Source: DATARH01 sp050246595
GTDB lineage: Bacteria > Pseudomonadota > Alphaproteobacteria > ATCC43930 > CGMCC-115725
Assembly (NCBI GenBank): GCA_050246595.1
Contig: JBFWVT010000023.1
Coordinates: forward strand, 1-64,000
Length of the DNA: 64,000 nucleotides
Direction of reading: 5' to 3'
Shown here piece by piece: positions 17,266 through 26,591 of the stretch. The notes below the pieces were generated by a model that was given only the letters and a program-made list of their open reading frames with translations, made no database searches and was not told where the DNA came from. The position numbers were made by a program, and so were the translations under genes. Numbering within the stretch: position 1 is the first letter of the stretch; every line of letters begins with the position of its first letter.

Positions 17266-17994
17266 TCAGTTGACGGCGCGGAGCCGCCCGTCTTCCAAGG
17301 CGACGATCCGATCGAGGCGGTGCGCGAGGTCGAGATTATGCGTTGCGATCAGCGCGGCGAGACCGCTGTCCCGCACGATGCCGACCAGCGCCGCCACGAC
17401 GTGCTCGCCGGTCGCGTAGTCGAGATTGCCGGTCGGCTCGTCGGCCAAGAGGATTTTCGGGTCGTTGGCCAGCGCGCGCACGATCGCGACCCGCTGCTGC
17501 TCGCCGCCCGAGAGGCGGGCCGGCCGGTGGTCGAGCCGCTCGGCCAGCCCGACCCGATCCAGCAGCATCTCGGCCTTGCGCCGCGCGGCGGCGCGCGGCA
17601 CCGCGGCGATCATCTGCGGCAGCATGACATTTTCGAGAGCCGAGAACTCGGGCAGCAGGTGATGAAACTGATAGACAAAACCGACCGCGCTCCGGCGCAG
17701 CGTTGTGCGGTGCTCGTCGGACAGGTCGCCGCATTCGCGCCCGTCGATCAGCACGGCGCCATCGTTTGGCCGTTCCAGCAGCCCGGCGACGTGCAGCAGC
17801 GTCGATTTTCCGGCCCCCGACGGCCCGACCAGCGCGACAATCTCGCCGGGGAGCAGCGCGAGGTTCACCCCGTTCAGCACCGCGAGCGCGACGCCGCCCT
17901 GCCGGAACACTTTTCGTACGGCGTGCAATTCGAGGACCGCATCGGCGGGCTGCGAGACTTCCGATGGAACTCGGGCCGCGGCGGCGTCGGTCAT
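17266..17994 (-). CDS. lolD: Lipoprotein-releasing ABC transporter ATPase LolD
   Basis: ATPase of the LolCDE complex, which extracts outer-membrane lipoproteins from the inner membrane and passes them to LolA. 242 residues. Walker A GPSGAGKST is at 57-65, the signature LSGGEQQRV near 150, and Walker B ILLADEPTGNLD follows; QFHHLLPEFSALENV is typical of LolD/MacB-type ATPases. The ATG at 17994 overlaps the lolC stop by 4 nt (ATGA), so the two are translationally coupled in the order lolC-lolD. Confidence 0.95.
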   Translation of the reverse strand: MTDAAAARVPSEVSQPADAVLELHAVRKVFRQGGVALAVLNGVNLALLPGEIVALVGPSGAGKSTLLHVAGLLERPNDGAVLIDGRECGDLSDEHRTTLRRSAVGFVYQFHHLLPEFSALENVMLPQMIAAVPRAAARRKAEMLLDRVGLAERLDHRPARLSGGEQQRVAIVRALANDPKILLADEPTGNLDYATGEHVVAALVGIVRDSGLAALIATHNLDLAHRLDRIVALEDGRLRAVN

Positions 17995-19235
17995 TCGTAT
18001 CTCAATCCCTCGACCGGATCGAGCCGGGCGGCCCGCCATGACGGGTACAGGGTCGCAAGAAACGACAGCGCCAGCGCCATCGCGACGATTGCGGCCACTT
18101 CATCCGGTTCGATCTGCGCCGGGATGCGGGTAAAGAAATAGATCTCGGCCGCGAACAATTTGACTTGCAGCAAATCCTGCAGGAACTGGCGGATCGCCTC
18201 GATATTCAGCGTGAACGCGACGCCGAGCGCGAACCCCGCCAGCGTGCCGACAATGCCGATGCTGGCCCCGCTCAGCACGAAAATGCGCAGGATCATGCCG
18301 CGCGAAGCCCCCATCGTGCGCAGGATCGCGATATCGCGGCCCTTGTCCTTTACCAGCATGATCATGCCGGAAATGATGTTGAACGAGGCGACGAGGATGA
18401 TCAGGGTCAGGATCAGGAACATCACGTTGCGCTCGATCTCGACCGCGCTGACCAGGGTGGAGTTGGCCTGCCGCCAATCGACGATCCGCACCCCGCCGCC
18501 GAGCGCCGCCGCGATCTGCCGGCCGACCGCCTGCACGCGATCGGGATTTTCGACAAACACTTCGAGATTGCTGACCGCCTCGGGCATGCGGAAGAAGATT
18601 TGCGCCGAAGACAGCGGCACATAGATGAAGCTGTTGTCGTATTCGTAGAACCCGACATTGAACAGCGCCGCCACCCGGTAGGTCTTGAGGCGCGGCATCG
18701 TGCCGAACGGGGTGTCGGTGCCCTCCGGCGAGATCAGCGTGATCCGGCCGCCGACCCCGACCCCGAGCCGTCGCGCCAGACGCTCGCCGACCGCGATGTT
18801 GTCCTCGCCGAATTCGGCGAGCGAGCCGGCGACGATGTTGTTCGCGATCAGCCGGCGTTCGCGAATGTCCTCGGGGCGGATGCCGCGCACCAGCGCGCCG
18901 GAGGCGCCGGCATCGGCGGTCGCCATGACCTGCCCCTCGATCAGCGGGGTCGCGCCGACGACGCCCGGAACCTGCCGCACGCGTTCGGCGGCGGTCTCGA
19001 ACCCGGTCAGCCGTGCGCTCTCGCCATACACGGCCATGTGCCCGTTGAGCCCGAGAATGCGGCCGACCAGCTCGGCGCGGAACCCGTTCATGACCGACAT
19101 CACGATAATCAGGGTGGCGACGCCGAGCGCGATCCCGAGCAGCGAAAAGATCGCGATGACCGAGACGAAACCCTCGGCGCGCCGTGCCCGCAGGTAGCGG
19201 AACGCAACCATCCGCTCGAATGCGTTGAAGATCAT
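17991..19235 (-). CDS. lolC: Lipoprotein-releasing ABC transporter permease LolC/LolE
   Basis: Membrane subunit of the Lol lipoprotein exporter, 414 residues: an N-terminal transmembrane helix (SVIAIFSLLGIALGVATLIIV), a large periplasmic domain to about residue 270, then three helices including MFLILTLIILVASFNIIS and a C-terminal FxxT-PSWRAARLDPVEGLRYE tail typical of the FtsX superfamily. Alphaproteobacteria often have one LolC/E-like permease acting as a homodimer, so the C versus E label is not meaningful here. The frame is open a further 67 codons upstream but that part is palindromic repeat, so the Met of MIFNAFERMVAFRYLRAR at 19235 is used. Confidence 0.93.
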   Translation of the reverse strand: MIFNAFERMVAFRYLRARRAEGFVSVIAIFSLLGIALGVATLIIVMSVMNGFRAELVGRILGLNGHMAVYGESARLTGFETAAERVRQVPGVVGATPLIEGQVMATADAGASGALVRGIRPEDIRERRLIANNIVAGSLAEFGEDNIAVGERLARRLGVGVGGRITLISPEGTDTPFGTMPRLKTYRVAALFNVGFYEYDNSFIYVPLSSAQIFFRMPEAVSNLEVFVENPDRVQAVGRQIAAALGGGVRIVDWRQANSTLVSAVEIERNVMFLILTLIILVASFNIISGMIMLVKDKGRDIAILRTMGASRGMILRIFVLSGASIGIVGTLAGFALGVAFTLNIEAIRQFLQDLLQVKLFAAEIYFFTRIPAQIEPDEVAAIVAMALALSFLATLYPSWRAARLDPVEGLRYE

Positions 19236-19242
19236 GTGGATT

Positions 19243-19382
19243 ACCTCTCTCCCGCATTGCGGGAGAGGGTGGCAGCGAGCGCAAGCTCGCTGTCGGGTGA
19301 AGGTCTGGTCGCTGCTGAAACCCTCACCCTCCCATCGCTGCGCGACGGGTCCCTCCCTCTCCCGCGGTGCGGGAGAGGGGCT
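19243..19382. repeat. Palindromic repeat block between proS and lolC
   Basis: Two hairpins of the CCCTCTCCCGC family: 19245-19269 (loop ATT, one arm mismatch) and 19355-19379 (perfect, loop GGT). Between them lies a shorter inverted repeat around AGCGAGC-GCA-AGCTCGCT. The block keeps the lolC frame open upstream of the true start. Confidence 0.85.
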
Positions 19383-19401
19383 TTCCTTGGCACTCTTTCG
19401 A

Positions 19402-20745
19402 TCATTGTGGGGATGAGCCGTCCGCGATAGGAGCAAACCGTCCGACCGCGGCCTCGATCGGCAGATCCTCGCGATCGCCGGTGCGGCGGTTCTTGCACTC
19501 GATCGTGCCGGCGGCGAGACCGCGCGGTCCCAGGATCAGCTGGTCGGGCAGACCGATCAAATCCATTGCGGCGAATTTGGCGCCCGGCGACTCGTCGCGG
19601 TCGTCATAGAGCGCCTCGACCCCGGCACGGCGCAGCCTGGCGTAAAGATCGTCGGCCGCCTCGCGGCATTTGGCATCGCCCGGCCGCAGATTGATCAGCC
19701 CGAGACGGAACGGGGCGACGCTCTGCGGCCAGATGATGCCGGCATCGTCATGGTTCGCCTCGATCAGCGCCCCGACCAGCCGCGACACGCCGACCCCGTA
19801 GGACCCCATTTCGAGCGGCGCCTCCTCGCCGTTCGGACCCCCAACGACAGCGCCCATCGGCCGCGAGTATTTTGTGCCGAAATAGAAGGTCTGACCCACT
19901 TCGATGCCGCGTGCTCTGACCAATTTTTCCGGAGGGACCGGGCACGTCTCGGGGTCGTGAATTTCATCGGTCGCCGCGTAGAGCGACGTAAAATGATCGA
20001 CGATCGTCTGAACGCGCGGCACGTCATCATAGTCGACGTCGGGGTTTTCGAAATTGAGGTCCAGAAAATCTCGATCGACATAAACCGCGCTCTCGCCGGT
20101 ATCGGCGAGGATCTGGAATTCGTGGGAGAGGTCGCCGCCGATCGGGCCGGTCTCGGCGCGCATCGGGATTGCCCGCAGCCCCATCCGCGCGAAGGTGCGC
20201 AGATAGGCGACAAACATCTTGTTGTAGGAATGCCTGGCCCCGGCTGCGTCGAGGTCGAAGCTGTAATTGTCCTTCATCAGGAATTCGCGACCGCGCATCA
20301 CGCCAAAGCGCGGGCGCAGCTCGTCGCGGAATTTCCACTGGATGTGATACAGGTTCTTCGGCAGGTCGCGGTAGCTCCTGACCGCGTCGCGGACAATCGC
20401 CGTGATCTGCTCCTCGTTGGTCGGGCCGTACAGCATCTCGCGATCGTGGCGGTCGCGGATGCGCAGCATCTCCTTGCCGTAATCGTCGTAGCGGCCGCTC
20501 TCGCGCCACAGCTCGGCCGGCTGGATCGTCGGCATCAGGATTTCCTGCGCCCCGGCGCGGTCCTGCTCCTCGCGGACGATCTGCTCGACCCGCTTCAGGA
20601 CCCGCAGCCCGAGCGGCAGCCAGGAATAGATCCCGGCGCTCGATTGCCGAATCATGCCGGCGCGCAGCATCAGCCGGTGCGAGACGATCTGCGCCTCGCT
20701 CGGGTTTTCGCGCAAGAGCGGCAGAAAATACTGGGAAAGGCGCAT
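19402..20745 (-). CDS. proS: Prolyl-tRNA synthetase
   Basis: Charges tRNA-Pro. 447 residues, the short form that lacks the editing insertion domain, as expected in alphaproteobacteria. It opens MRLSQYFLPLLRENPSEAQIVSHRL; class II motif 2 lies in YHIQWKFRDELRPRFGVMRGREFLMKD and motif 3 in GSYGVGVSRLVGALIE. A C-terminal anticodon-binding domain ends with the CKNRRTGDREDLP block. Start at 20745 matches the family; the open frame upstream to 20946 has no similarity. Upstream gene of the lolC-lolD series. Confidence 0.96.
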   Translation of the reverse strand: MRLSQYFLPLLRENPSEAQIVSHRLMLRAGMIRQSSAGIYSWLPLGLRVLKRVEQIVREEQDRAGAQEILMPTIQPAELWRESGRYDDYGKEMLRIRDRHDREMLYGPTNEEQITAIVRDAVRSYRDLPKNLYHIQWKFRDELRPRFGVMRGREFLMKDNYSFDLDAAGARHSYNKMFVAYLRTFARMGLRAIPMRAETGPIGGDLSHEFQILADTGESAVYVDRDFLDLNFENPDVDYDDVPRVQTIVDHFTSLYAATDEIHDPETCPVPPEKLVRARGIEVGQTFYFGTKYSRPMGAVVGGPNGEEAPLEMGSYGVGVSRLVGALIEANHDDAGIIWPQSVAPFRLGLINLRPGDAKCREAADDLYARLRRAGVEALYDDRDESPGAKFAAMDLIGLPDQLILGPRGLAAGTIECKNRRTGDREDLPIEAAVGRFAPIADGSSPQ

Positions 20746-21012
20746 AACAACTCGCCGGCTCACGGTGCGTTGCAGTCTACTAGCGGGAGGACGGCGAAAA
20801 AACCAGCCGGTGCGAAAAAATCGCGTGACCCGGTGCGGCGATTTGCGTACTATGCTGGCAATACGACGCACACAGGCGGAACAGCCTGGCCCGAGTTTAG
20901 GGAGGTTTTCACGGTTTCGGGACAACCGGTCCCGACAGAAGAACACACAAGCCGTTTCCCTGGCAGGACCTCGGTCCTGCGTCTCCTCGTTCCCCCATCC
21001 TCGCCCGCCGTG

Positions 21013-21630
21013 TCATCTCCGCGACCAGGCGCCGATGACCGCCTCGCTGGCAACCGTCTCGACCTGTTCGCTGAACCGGTTGCAATAAAGCGTCATCAGT
21101 GCATCGTGCGTGCGGTCCGACGAACTGCAGATCGCATCGGTGACGAGCACGACCCGGAACCCGTAATCCACGGCATCCAGCACGGCGGCGAGCACGCACA
21201 TATCGGTTTCCGCCCCGGTAATCACGAGCGTGTCGGCCTGCCGCTCCCGCAACACCTGCCAGATCGCCGGTTCGCTGAACGGCGAGTAGACCCGCTTGTC
21301 GATCGTAATCGCGGGAGGGACGAGCCGCGCCAGCGGCGGAACCAGCTCGATCAGACCGAGGTCGATCCGTTCCAGCGTCAACTCGGCCCAGCGCCGATAG
21401 AAGCGGCGCCAGGTTCCGCGCATCTCGTCGGGACGGCGCGGCGGAATAAACCGGGTAAAGATCGTCCGCTCCGGATGAGCCTCGGCAATCCGCGCGACCA
21501 CCGGCAGGACACGCTCCATCCATGGCGTATGCCACGGCGTTTCCTCCGCAAACAGTCGCTGCATGTCGATGCAGAGATGGATCGTCCGCTCGCTCAGCGG
21601 ACCGTGGGGAAGGGGGCTTGCGTCCGACAT
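21013..21630 (-). CDS. Isochorismatase-superfamily cysteine hydrolase
   Basis: A 205-residue cysteine hydrolase of the isochorismatase/nicotinamidase fold. The catalytic triad is readable: D22 in CIDMQ, K112 in IDKRVYSPF and C145 in GAETDMCVLAAVLDAVDYG, preceded by the cis-peptide region. Substrate cannot be assigned; nicotinamidase metal ligands are not evident. It is convergent with nothing and divergent from the 81-residue gene at 21777. The Trp- and Arg-rich middle (RGTWRRFYRRWAELTLER) is longer than in minimal family members. Confidence 0.85.
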   Translation of the reverse strand: MSDASPLPHGPLSERTIHLCIDMQRLFAEETPWHTPWMERVLPVVARIAEAHPERTIFTRFIPPRRPDEMRGTWRRFYRRWAELTLERIDLGLIELVPPLARLVPPAITIDKRVYSPFSEPAIWQVLRERQADTLVITGAETDMCVLAAVLDAVDYGFRVVLVTDAICSSSDRTHDALMTLYCNRFSEQVETVASEAVIGAWSRR

Positions 21631-21776
21631 GCCACCCTAACAACCGCTCCGGTCATGCGGTTGCCACGCGCAACCTGCGATGGCATGGCGAAGCTGCTAC
21701 AAAAGGATGCTGCTCTGGCAGCGAACCCTCGCGGCGGGATTCCCGTTATAGACTGGATCGACAAGGGAACGCGCTT

Positions 21777-22022
21777 ATGACCGACGACAAGCACCAGGAG
21801 CGGGCGGAACGGCCCGCGGTCACACCGCAAGACCGGTCCGAGCCGCACCACATCGCCGACGAGCCGGTCGCCGATGTCGACGCGCCCGATGCAACGGTGC
21901 GTAGCCCGACCACCGAGACGGGGCTCCCGGTCGCGGAGCAGATCCAGAAGGAGTGGGACCCGAAAAAGGACGGCGGGTTGCCGACCCCGTTATCCGGCAT
22001 GGGGCGCGATGCGGCGCGATGA
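21777..22022 (+). CDS. Small acidic protein of unknown function, coupled to GH15
   Basis: An 81-residue hydrophilic protein, mostly Asp, Glu, Pro, Thr and Ala, ending in EWDPKKDGGLPTPLSGMG. It has no membrane segment or known domain and looks partly disordered. Its TGA overlaps the ATG of the glycoside hydrolase gene (ATGA at 22019-22022), which argues for translation. I do not recognise a family. An in-frame ATG further upstream at 21522 lies antisense within the cysteine hydrolase gene and is unlikely. Confidence 0.6.
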   Translation: MTDDKHQERAERPAVTPQDRSEPHHIADEPVADVDAPDATVRSPTTETGLPVAEQIQKEWDPKKDGGLPTPLSGMGRDAAR

Positions 22023-23842
22023 GCAGACCGATCGAGGATTACGGGATTATCGGCAACACCTACACCGCGGCGCTGGTTTCGCGCGGCGGTTCGATCGACT
22101 GGCTCTGTCTGCCGCGCTTCGATTCGGAATCGGTTTTTGCCGCGCTGCTCGGCGAGGCCAAGCACGGTCGCTGGCTGCTGGCGCCCGAGGACCCCGACGC
22201 GCGATCCTCGCGCGCCTATCGCGGCGAGACCGGCATCCTCGAAACCCGGTTCGAGACCGAAGAGGGCGCCGTGACAGTCATCGATTTCATGCCGTTCACC
22301 GGCCGCGAGGATCAGGTCGATCTGATCCGTCTCGTGCGGGGCGACAGAGGCCGCGTGCGGATGCGCACCGAGATCGTCCTGCGCTTCAATTACGGGCGCG
22401 GCATACCCTGGGTGCGCTCGCATCTCGGCGGCCCGAGCGGTGTTGCGGGTCCGAACGCGGTGCAGTTCATCACCCCGGTCCCGCTGCGCGGCACGCCGGA
22501 ACTGACGACAATCGGCGAATTCACGGTCGAGGCCGGCGAGACCGTGCCGTTCACGATGAGCTGGCATCCCTCTCATCGGCAGGCTTATCGCTATCTCGAC
22601 CCTGAGGACCAGCTGCTCGCGACGCAAAACGAATGGTACGACTGGTCGAGCCGCTGCACGCTGAAGGGGCCGTGGCGCGCGGCCATCGTGCGCTCGCTGA
22701 TCACGCTGAAGATGCTGACATATCAGCCGACCGGCGGGATCGTTGCAGCGGCGACGACCTCGCTGCCGGAGGCGCTCGGCGGGGTGCGCAACTGGGATTA
22801 CCGGTTCTGCTGGATCCGCGATGCGACGCTGACCTTGTACGCCCTGCTCAGCTCCGGGTACCGGGCCGAGGCGCGCGCCTGGCGCGAGTGGCTGTTGCGC
22901 GCCGTCGCGGGGCACCCGTCGGAAATGCAGATCATGTACGGCATCGCCGGCGAGCGCCGTCTGACCGAGTACGAGGTTCCGTGGCTGCCCGGCTACGAGA
23001 ACAGCCGTCCCGTGCGCATCGGCAACGCCGCTTACGAACAGCTGCAGCTCGATGTCTACGGCGAGTTGATGGATGCGCTGCACGCCTGCCACCGCTACGG
23101 GCTCGAGGAGAGTCCGGTGGCGTGGAACCTGCAGAAAAAACTGCTCGAATATCTCGAAAGGATCTGGGACCGCCCGGATCGCGGGATGTGGGAGGTGCGC
23201 GGCGAACCGCGCCAGTTCACGCTTTCAAAAATCATGTGCTGGGTCGCGTTCGACCGCGCCATCAAGTCGGTCGAACAGTACGGGCTGGAAGGCCCGAGCG
23301 ACCATTGGAAAACGATCCGCGAGACGATATGCAGGCAGGTCCTCGACAAAGGTTATGACCGCGAGCGCAACACGTTTGTTCAGTATTATGGCGGCCGTGA
23401 TCTCGACGCCTCGCTGCTGCTGATCCCGCAGCTCGGCTTTCTGTCGCCCAAGGACCCGCGTGTCCGCGGCACGATAGGGGCGATCGAGCGCGAGCTGGCC
23501 TACGACGGTTTTGTCCTCCGCTATACGACGCGTCCCGGTATCGACGGGCTGCCCAGCGGAGAAGGCGCGTTTCTCGCCTGCAGCTTCTGGCTGGCGAACA
23601 GCCTGAACCTGATCGGGCGGCGCGACGACGCGGTGGCGCTGTTCGAGCGGCTGCTGGCGATCCGCAACGATCTCGGTCTGTTGTCCGAAGAGTACGATCC
23701 GCATTTGGGTCGGCTGCTCGGCAATTTTCCGCAGGCTTTCTCGCATATCGAAATCATCAACACGGCCGCGCATCTCTCCGAGATCGAAAGCGCCTCGGCG
23801 GTGCGCGGCGATCCGGAGGAGACCGAGCACGATGGCGAATAG
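22019..23842 (+). CDS. Glycoside hydrolase family 15 protein (glucoamylase/trehalase-like)
   Basis: 607 residues. The N-terminal beta-sandwich begins with IEDYGIIGNTYTAALVSRGGSIDWLCLPRFDS, then an (alpha/alpha)6 barrel carries NWDYRFCWIRDATLT near residue 260 with the general-acid region following, and SGEGAFLACSFWL near 515 contains the second catalytic Glu. The set is characteristic of bacterial GH15 enzymes that act on alpha-glucans or trehalose. No signal peptide, so probably cytoplasmic. Possible role in trehalose or glycogen turnover. ATG at 22019 overlaps the preceding small gene; enoyl-CoA hydratase follows 27 nt later. Confidence 0.9.
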   Translation: MSRPIEDYGIIGNTYTAALVSRGGSIDWLCLPRFDSESVFAALLGEAKHGRWLLAPEDPDARSSRAYRGETGILETRFETEEGAVTVIDFMPFTGREDQVDLIRLVRGDRGRVRMRTEIVLRFNYGRGIPWVRSHLGGPSGVAGPNAVQFITPVPLRGTPELTTIGEFTVEAGETVPFTMSWHPSHRQAYRYLDPEDQLLATQNEWYDWSSRCTLKGPWRAAIVRSLITLKMLTYQPTGGIVAAATTSLPEALGGVRNWDYRFCWIRDATLTLYALLSSGYRAEARAWREWLLRAVAGHPSEMQIMYGIAGERRLTEYEVPWLPGYENSRPVRIGNAAYEQLQLDVYGELMDALHACHRYGLEESPVAWNLQKKLLEYLERIWDRPDRGMWEVRGEPRQFTLSKIMCWVAFDRAIKSVEQYGLEGPSDHWKTIRETICRQVLDKGYDRERNTFVQYYGGRDLDASLLLIPQLGFLSPKDPRVRGTIGAIERELAYDGFVLRYTTRPGIDGLPSGEGAFLACSFWLANSLNLIGRRDDAVALFERLLAIRNDLGLLSEEYDPHLGRLLGNFPQAFSHIEIINTAAHLSEIESASAVRGDPEETEHDGE

Positions 23843-23869
23843 CGGTATCGAGATGCCGGTAGGGCTTTG

Positions 23870-24649
23870 ATGTCCGAAATCGCGATAAGCCGGCCATCGC
23901 CGTCGGTCGCGGTCGTGACGATCGATCGCCCGGCCCGGCGCAACGCGCTGAACCTGCAAGCCTGGCGCGATCTCGCCGCCGCCTTTCGCGGTCTTGCCGC
24001 CGATCGGGATGTGCGCTTGGCGATCCTGACCGGAGCCGGCGGGCATTTCTGCGCCGGCGCCGATATCAGCGAATTCGCGCGGCTGCGCGCCGACAGCACT
24101 GGCGGGGCGGTTTATGAACGCGAAATCGGCGCGTGCTACGAAGCGATCCGGGCCTTGCCGCAGCCCAGCGTTGCGGCGATCGCCGGGGCCTGTGTCGGCG
24201 GCGGTGTTGCGATCGCGCTGTGCTGCGACTTCCGTGTCATGCACCGCGGTGCCCGTTTTGGCATCCCGGCGACCAAGCTCGGCACGATCTACACGGTCGA
24301 GGAGTGCCGGTTTCTGTTTTCGGTCGTGGGGATGGCGAACGCAAAGCGCATTCTGTACGGCAGCGAATTGTTTGATGCCGCCGCGGCGCGAGAGATGGGG
24401 TTCGCCGATACGGTCGTGGACGGCGACGTCGTCGAGAGCGCGAACGCGTTCGGGGCGCCGATCAGCGCCAACGCGCCATTGGCGATCGCCGGCACGAAGC
24501 GCATTTTGCAGGCGCTTGCGACCGGCGATGTCGAAACGCAGCTTCCCGCGATCGAAGCGCTGATCCGCCAGGCGCTCGACAGCGACGATTACCGCGAGGG
24601 CGCGGTCGCGTTCCTCGAAAAACGCCCGGCGCGGTTCACCGGCCGATAG
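23870..24649 (+). CDS. Enoyl-CoA hydratase/isomerase family protein
   Basis: A 259-residue crotonase-fold enzyme. The oxyanion-hole segments are clear: RRNALNLQAWRDL and the AGAGGHFCAGADISEFA block near residues 55-65, then AAIAGACVGGGVAIALCCDFRV at about 100-120. One usual catalytic Glu position in the second segment is not obvious, so hydratase versus other crotonase activity is open. A TTG immediately precedes the ATG; the ATG at 23870 is used. It follows the GH15 gene closely. Confidence 0.87.
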   Translation: MSEIAISRPSPSVAVVTIDRPARRNALNLQAWRDLAAAFRGLAADRDVRLAILTGAGGHFCAGADISEFARLRADSTGGAVYEREIGACYEAIRALPQPSVAAIAGACVGGGVAIALCCDFRVMHRGARFGIPATKLGTIYTVEECRFLFSVVGMANAKRILYGSELFDAAAAREMGFADTVVDGDVVESANAFGAPISANAPLAIAGTKRILQALATGDVETQLPAIEALIRQALDSDDYREGAVAFLEKRPARFTGR

Positions 24650-24669
24650 AGCGGCGTCTGGAGGACGGC

Positions 24670-24873
24670 TTAGAGATCGGCCAGACGCACCCAGGCGGCC
24701 AGTGCGGCGCCGACCAGAACGCCGATTGCGACGCTTGCCGGGTCCGGGCCGCCGAGCAGCAGCACGGTCAGGATCGCGACGCCGATCCCGCAGGCGATCC
24801 CGCCGACCAGCGAGGCCTGCGAGCGCTTCAGCCGGGCGGGCGGCGCCCCGAGCTTGTCGAGCGGCGCGGTCAT
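24670..24873 (-). CDS. Small membrane protein with two predicted helices
   Basis: A 67-residue protein with a basic N-terminus and two hydrophobic segments, about 22-41 (SLVGGIACGIGVAILTVLLL) and 46-62. Its start overlaps the stop of the fatty acid hydroxylase-like gene by 4 nt (ATGA at 24870-24873), so it is probably co-translated with it. No family is recognised. Confidence 0.6.
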   Translation of the reverse strand: MTAPLDKLGAPPARLKRSQASLVGGIACGIGVAILTVLLLGGPDPASVAIGVLVGAALAAWVRLADL

Positions 24874-25631
24874 GCGCTCGCCTTCAGGCTGTCGGCGTTA
24901 TTGGCGCTGTTTGCGGCCTGCTTCAGATCGGCGCGCACGTGCTTTCTGTCATAGCCGTTGAAAACGTGACCGAGAACGCCGCGCGCGAGATCGCTGGTGC
25001 CGAACAGCCAATCGGCGAGCGGATAAGTCAGGTTGAAATTCCGTTCCATCATGATCGCCTGGTTATGGTGGGCGATATGGTGGCGGCGGATCGTGTTCAT
25101 CAGCGGCACATGTCGGATGACCCGGTCGTCCTTGACGTGGCATCCCCAATGAAAGAACTCGTAGTTCAGGTACATGCCGACCGTCGTGCACATCAGCAGC
25201 CAGCCGGCGTTGGCCGACCACAAAAAACCCAGCGCCAGCGCCGGCGGGATCGACATCGCGATAAACGTCACAAGCGCGTAGGGCGGAAAGAATGTGATAC
25301 GAAAATCGCGGGTCGTATCGATCGTCGGCTCGGCATCGGTAAAGAACTGGTGGTGCGCCAGCGTGTGCCGGCGATAGATCCCCATCAACCCGGCCACCGG
25401 CCGGTGCATCACGTATTTGTGAATCCACCACTCGAACAGGTTGCAGGCCAGGAACACCGCCGGCACGACCAGCCACTCGGCCCAGCTCGGATTGTCGATG
25501 TGCCGGATGAAATAGACCAGCGCGGCAATACCGATCGCGTAGATCACGACGACATGCGCCGTCCCGCTGTACCAGGGCGAGATGCGCGGCCGATAATCTG
25601 CGCGGAATTCCGTCTGGCGCTGTGACATCAT
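24870..25631 (-). CDS. Fatty acid hydroxylase/sterol desaturase superfamily protein
   Basis: A 253-residue membrane di-iron enzyme. The histidine clusters expected for this superfamily are present: WWIHKYVMHRP, RRHTLAHHQFF, NYEFFHWGCH and IRRHHIAHHNQ. Four hydrophobic stretches flank them. Such enzymes hydroxylate or desaturate lipids using O2 and an electron donor; substrate unknown. Two adjacent Met codons at 25631 and 25628 are both possible starts. The 67-residue membrane protein gene overlaps its 3' end. Confidence 0.88.
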   Translation of the reverse strand: MMSQRQTEFRADYRPRISPWYSGTAHVVVIYAIGIAALVYFIRHIDNPSWAEWLVVPAVFLACNLFEWWIHKYVMHRPVAGLMGIYRRHTLAHHQFFTDAEPTIDTTRDFRITFFPPYALVTFIAMSIPPALALGFLWSANAGWLLMCTTVGMYLNYEFFHWGCHVKDDRVIRHVPLMNTIRRHHIAHHNQAIMMERNFNLTYPLADWLFGTSDLARGVLGHVFNGYDRKHVRADLKQAANSANNADSLKASA

Positions 25632-25757
25632 GAGGGCATTTCCTTGTCGCCGGCCACTCTCTCGGCACTTCGCGCCGTTATGTATAAAGCCGGGAGTGGC
25701 GCGGCGAAAGCAAAACCGGTCGCATCGGCAACGCGCCGCCTCGGAACTGTCCGGCGG

Positions 25758-26414
25758 TCATGTGTTTGCGCCGGCAGACCCGGTCAACGGAGACCGGCCG
25801 ACGACCGCGATCAGCGGATCGCGTTCATCCTCGACCCATTCCGCGAGGCGATGCGTCTCGATGCGTTCGAACCCGGCATGGCGCAGGTATAATTCGACAA
25901 GTCTTGCGTGGCCCGAATCGTCGAGACCGCGCCAGATCGCGACGGCCTTGGTCCAGAAGCAGCGGTTCGAGAAGCTGACCACGACGGGGCCATCGGAGCG
26001 CAGCACCCGCGCGACTTCCCGAAACACTGCAACCGGGCGTTGCAGGTACTGCACCGAGACGCAGATCATCGCCGCGTCGATGCTGTTATCGTCAAGCGGC
26101 AGGCGCGGGTTCTTGTTCAGGTCCTGGACGAACCGGCGGTCGAGGCGCGGGTTTGCCGCAAGCTCGGCCTCGTTCATGCCGTGGCCGATAACCCCGGCAT
26201 AGCCGATCTCCGGCGGCAGATGGCTGACCCAGCTGCTCATCAGATCGAGCAGCACGCCGCCTCTCGGCAGCACGCCTCGATAGAAATCGGTCAGCGCGGC
26301 GACCGCATTTTCATCGATGTGATGGACGAGCCGCGGCGGCTCGTAAAACAGCGCGTCGTCTTCCTCGTCGATGCGGCGGAAGGCGCCGTCCGGCAGTCCG
26401 AGATCGTCAGACAT
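25758..26414 (-). CDS. Class I SAM-dependent methyltransferase-like protein
   Basis: 218 residues. The middle and C-terminal pattern fits the Methyltransf_11 type: DNSIDAAMICVSVQYLQRPVAVFREVARVLRSDGPVVVSFSNRCF. The first-strand motif reads LLDLMSSWVSHLP instead of the usual glycine-rich DxGxGxG, as in a subset of uncharacterised family members. Substrate unknown. Start at 26414 is the Met of MSDDLGLPDGAFRR; the upstream open frame has no similarity. Confidence 0.75.
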   Translation of the reverse strand: MSDDLGLPDGAFRRIDEEDDALFYEPPRLVHHIDENAVAALTDFYRGVLPRGGVLLDLMSSWVSHLPPEIGYAGVIGHGMNEAELAANPRLDRRFVQDLNKNPRLPLDDNSIDAAMICVSVQYLQRPVAVFREVARVLRSDGPVVVSFSNRCFWTKAVAIWRGLDDSGHARLVELYLRHAGFERIETHRLAEWVEDERDPLIAVVGRSPLTGSAGANT

Positions 26415-26591
26415 CCCGCATCCTTCTCTTTGTTTTTCCCGCGGCAGAAAGAGCGCGGGCGAGCGTGCCGTATCGATCACGGTGGATATGATTACATAAT
26501 GGTTTGAGCAGGCTGATGCTGCCATACCGCACAGCACTTGACGACAGGGTTCGCAAGGGAGCGCATTGGGCGGCGCACAGGCCGGTGATCG

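Noticed and set aside
17991..19436. Longer LolC start at 19436 and longer ProS start at 20946
   Set aside because: Extra residues are translated repeat or intergenic sequence; the family starts (MIFNAFERM, MRLSQYFLPL) are clear.
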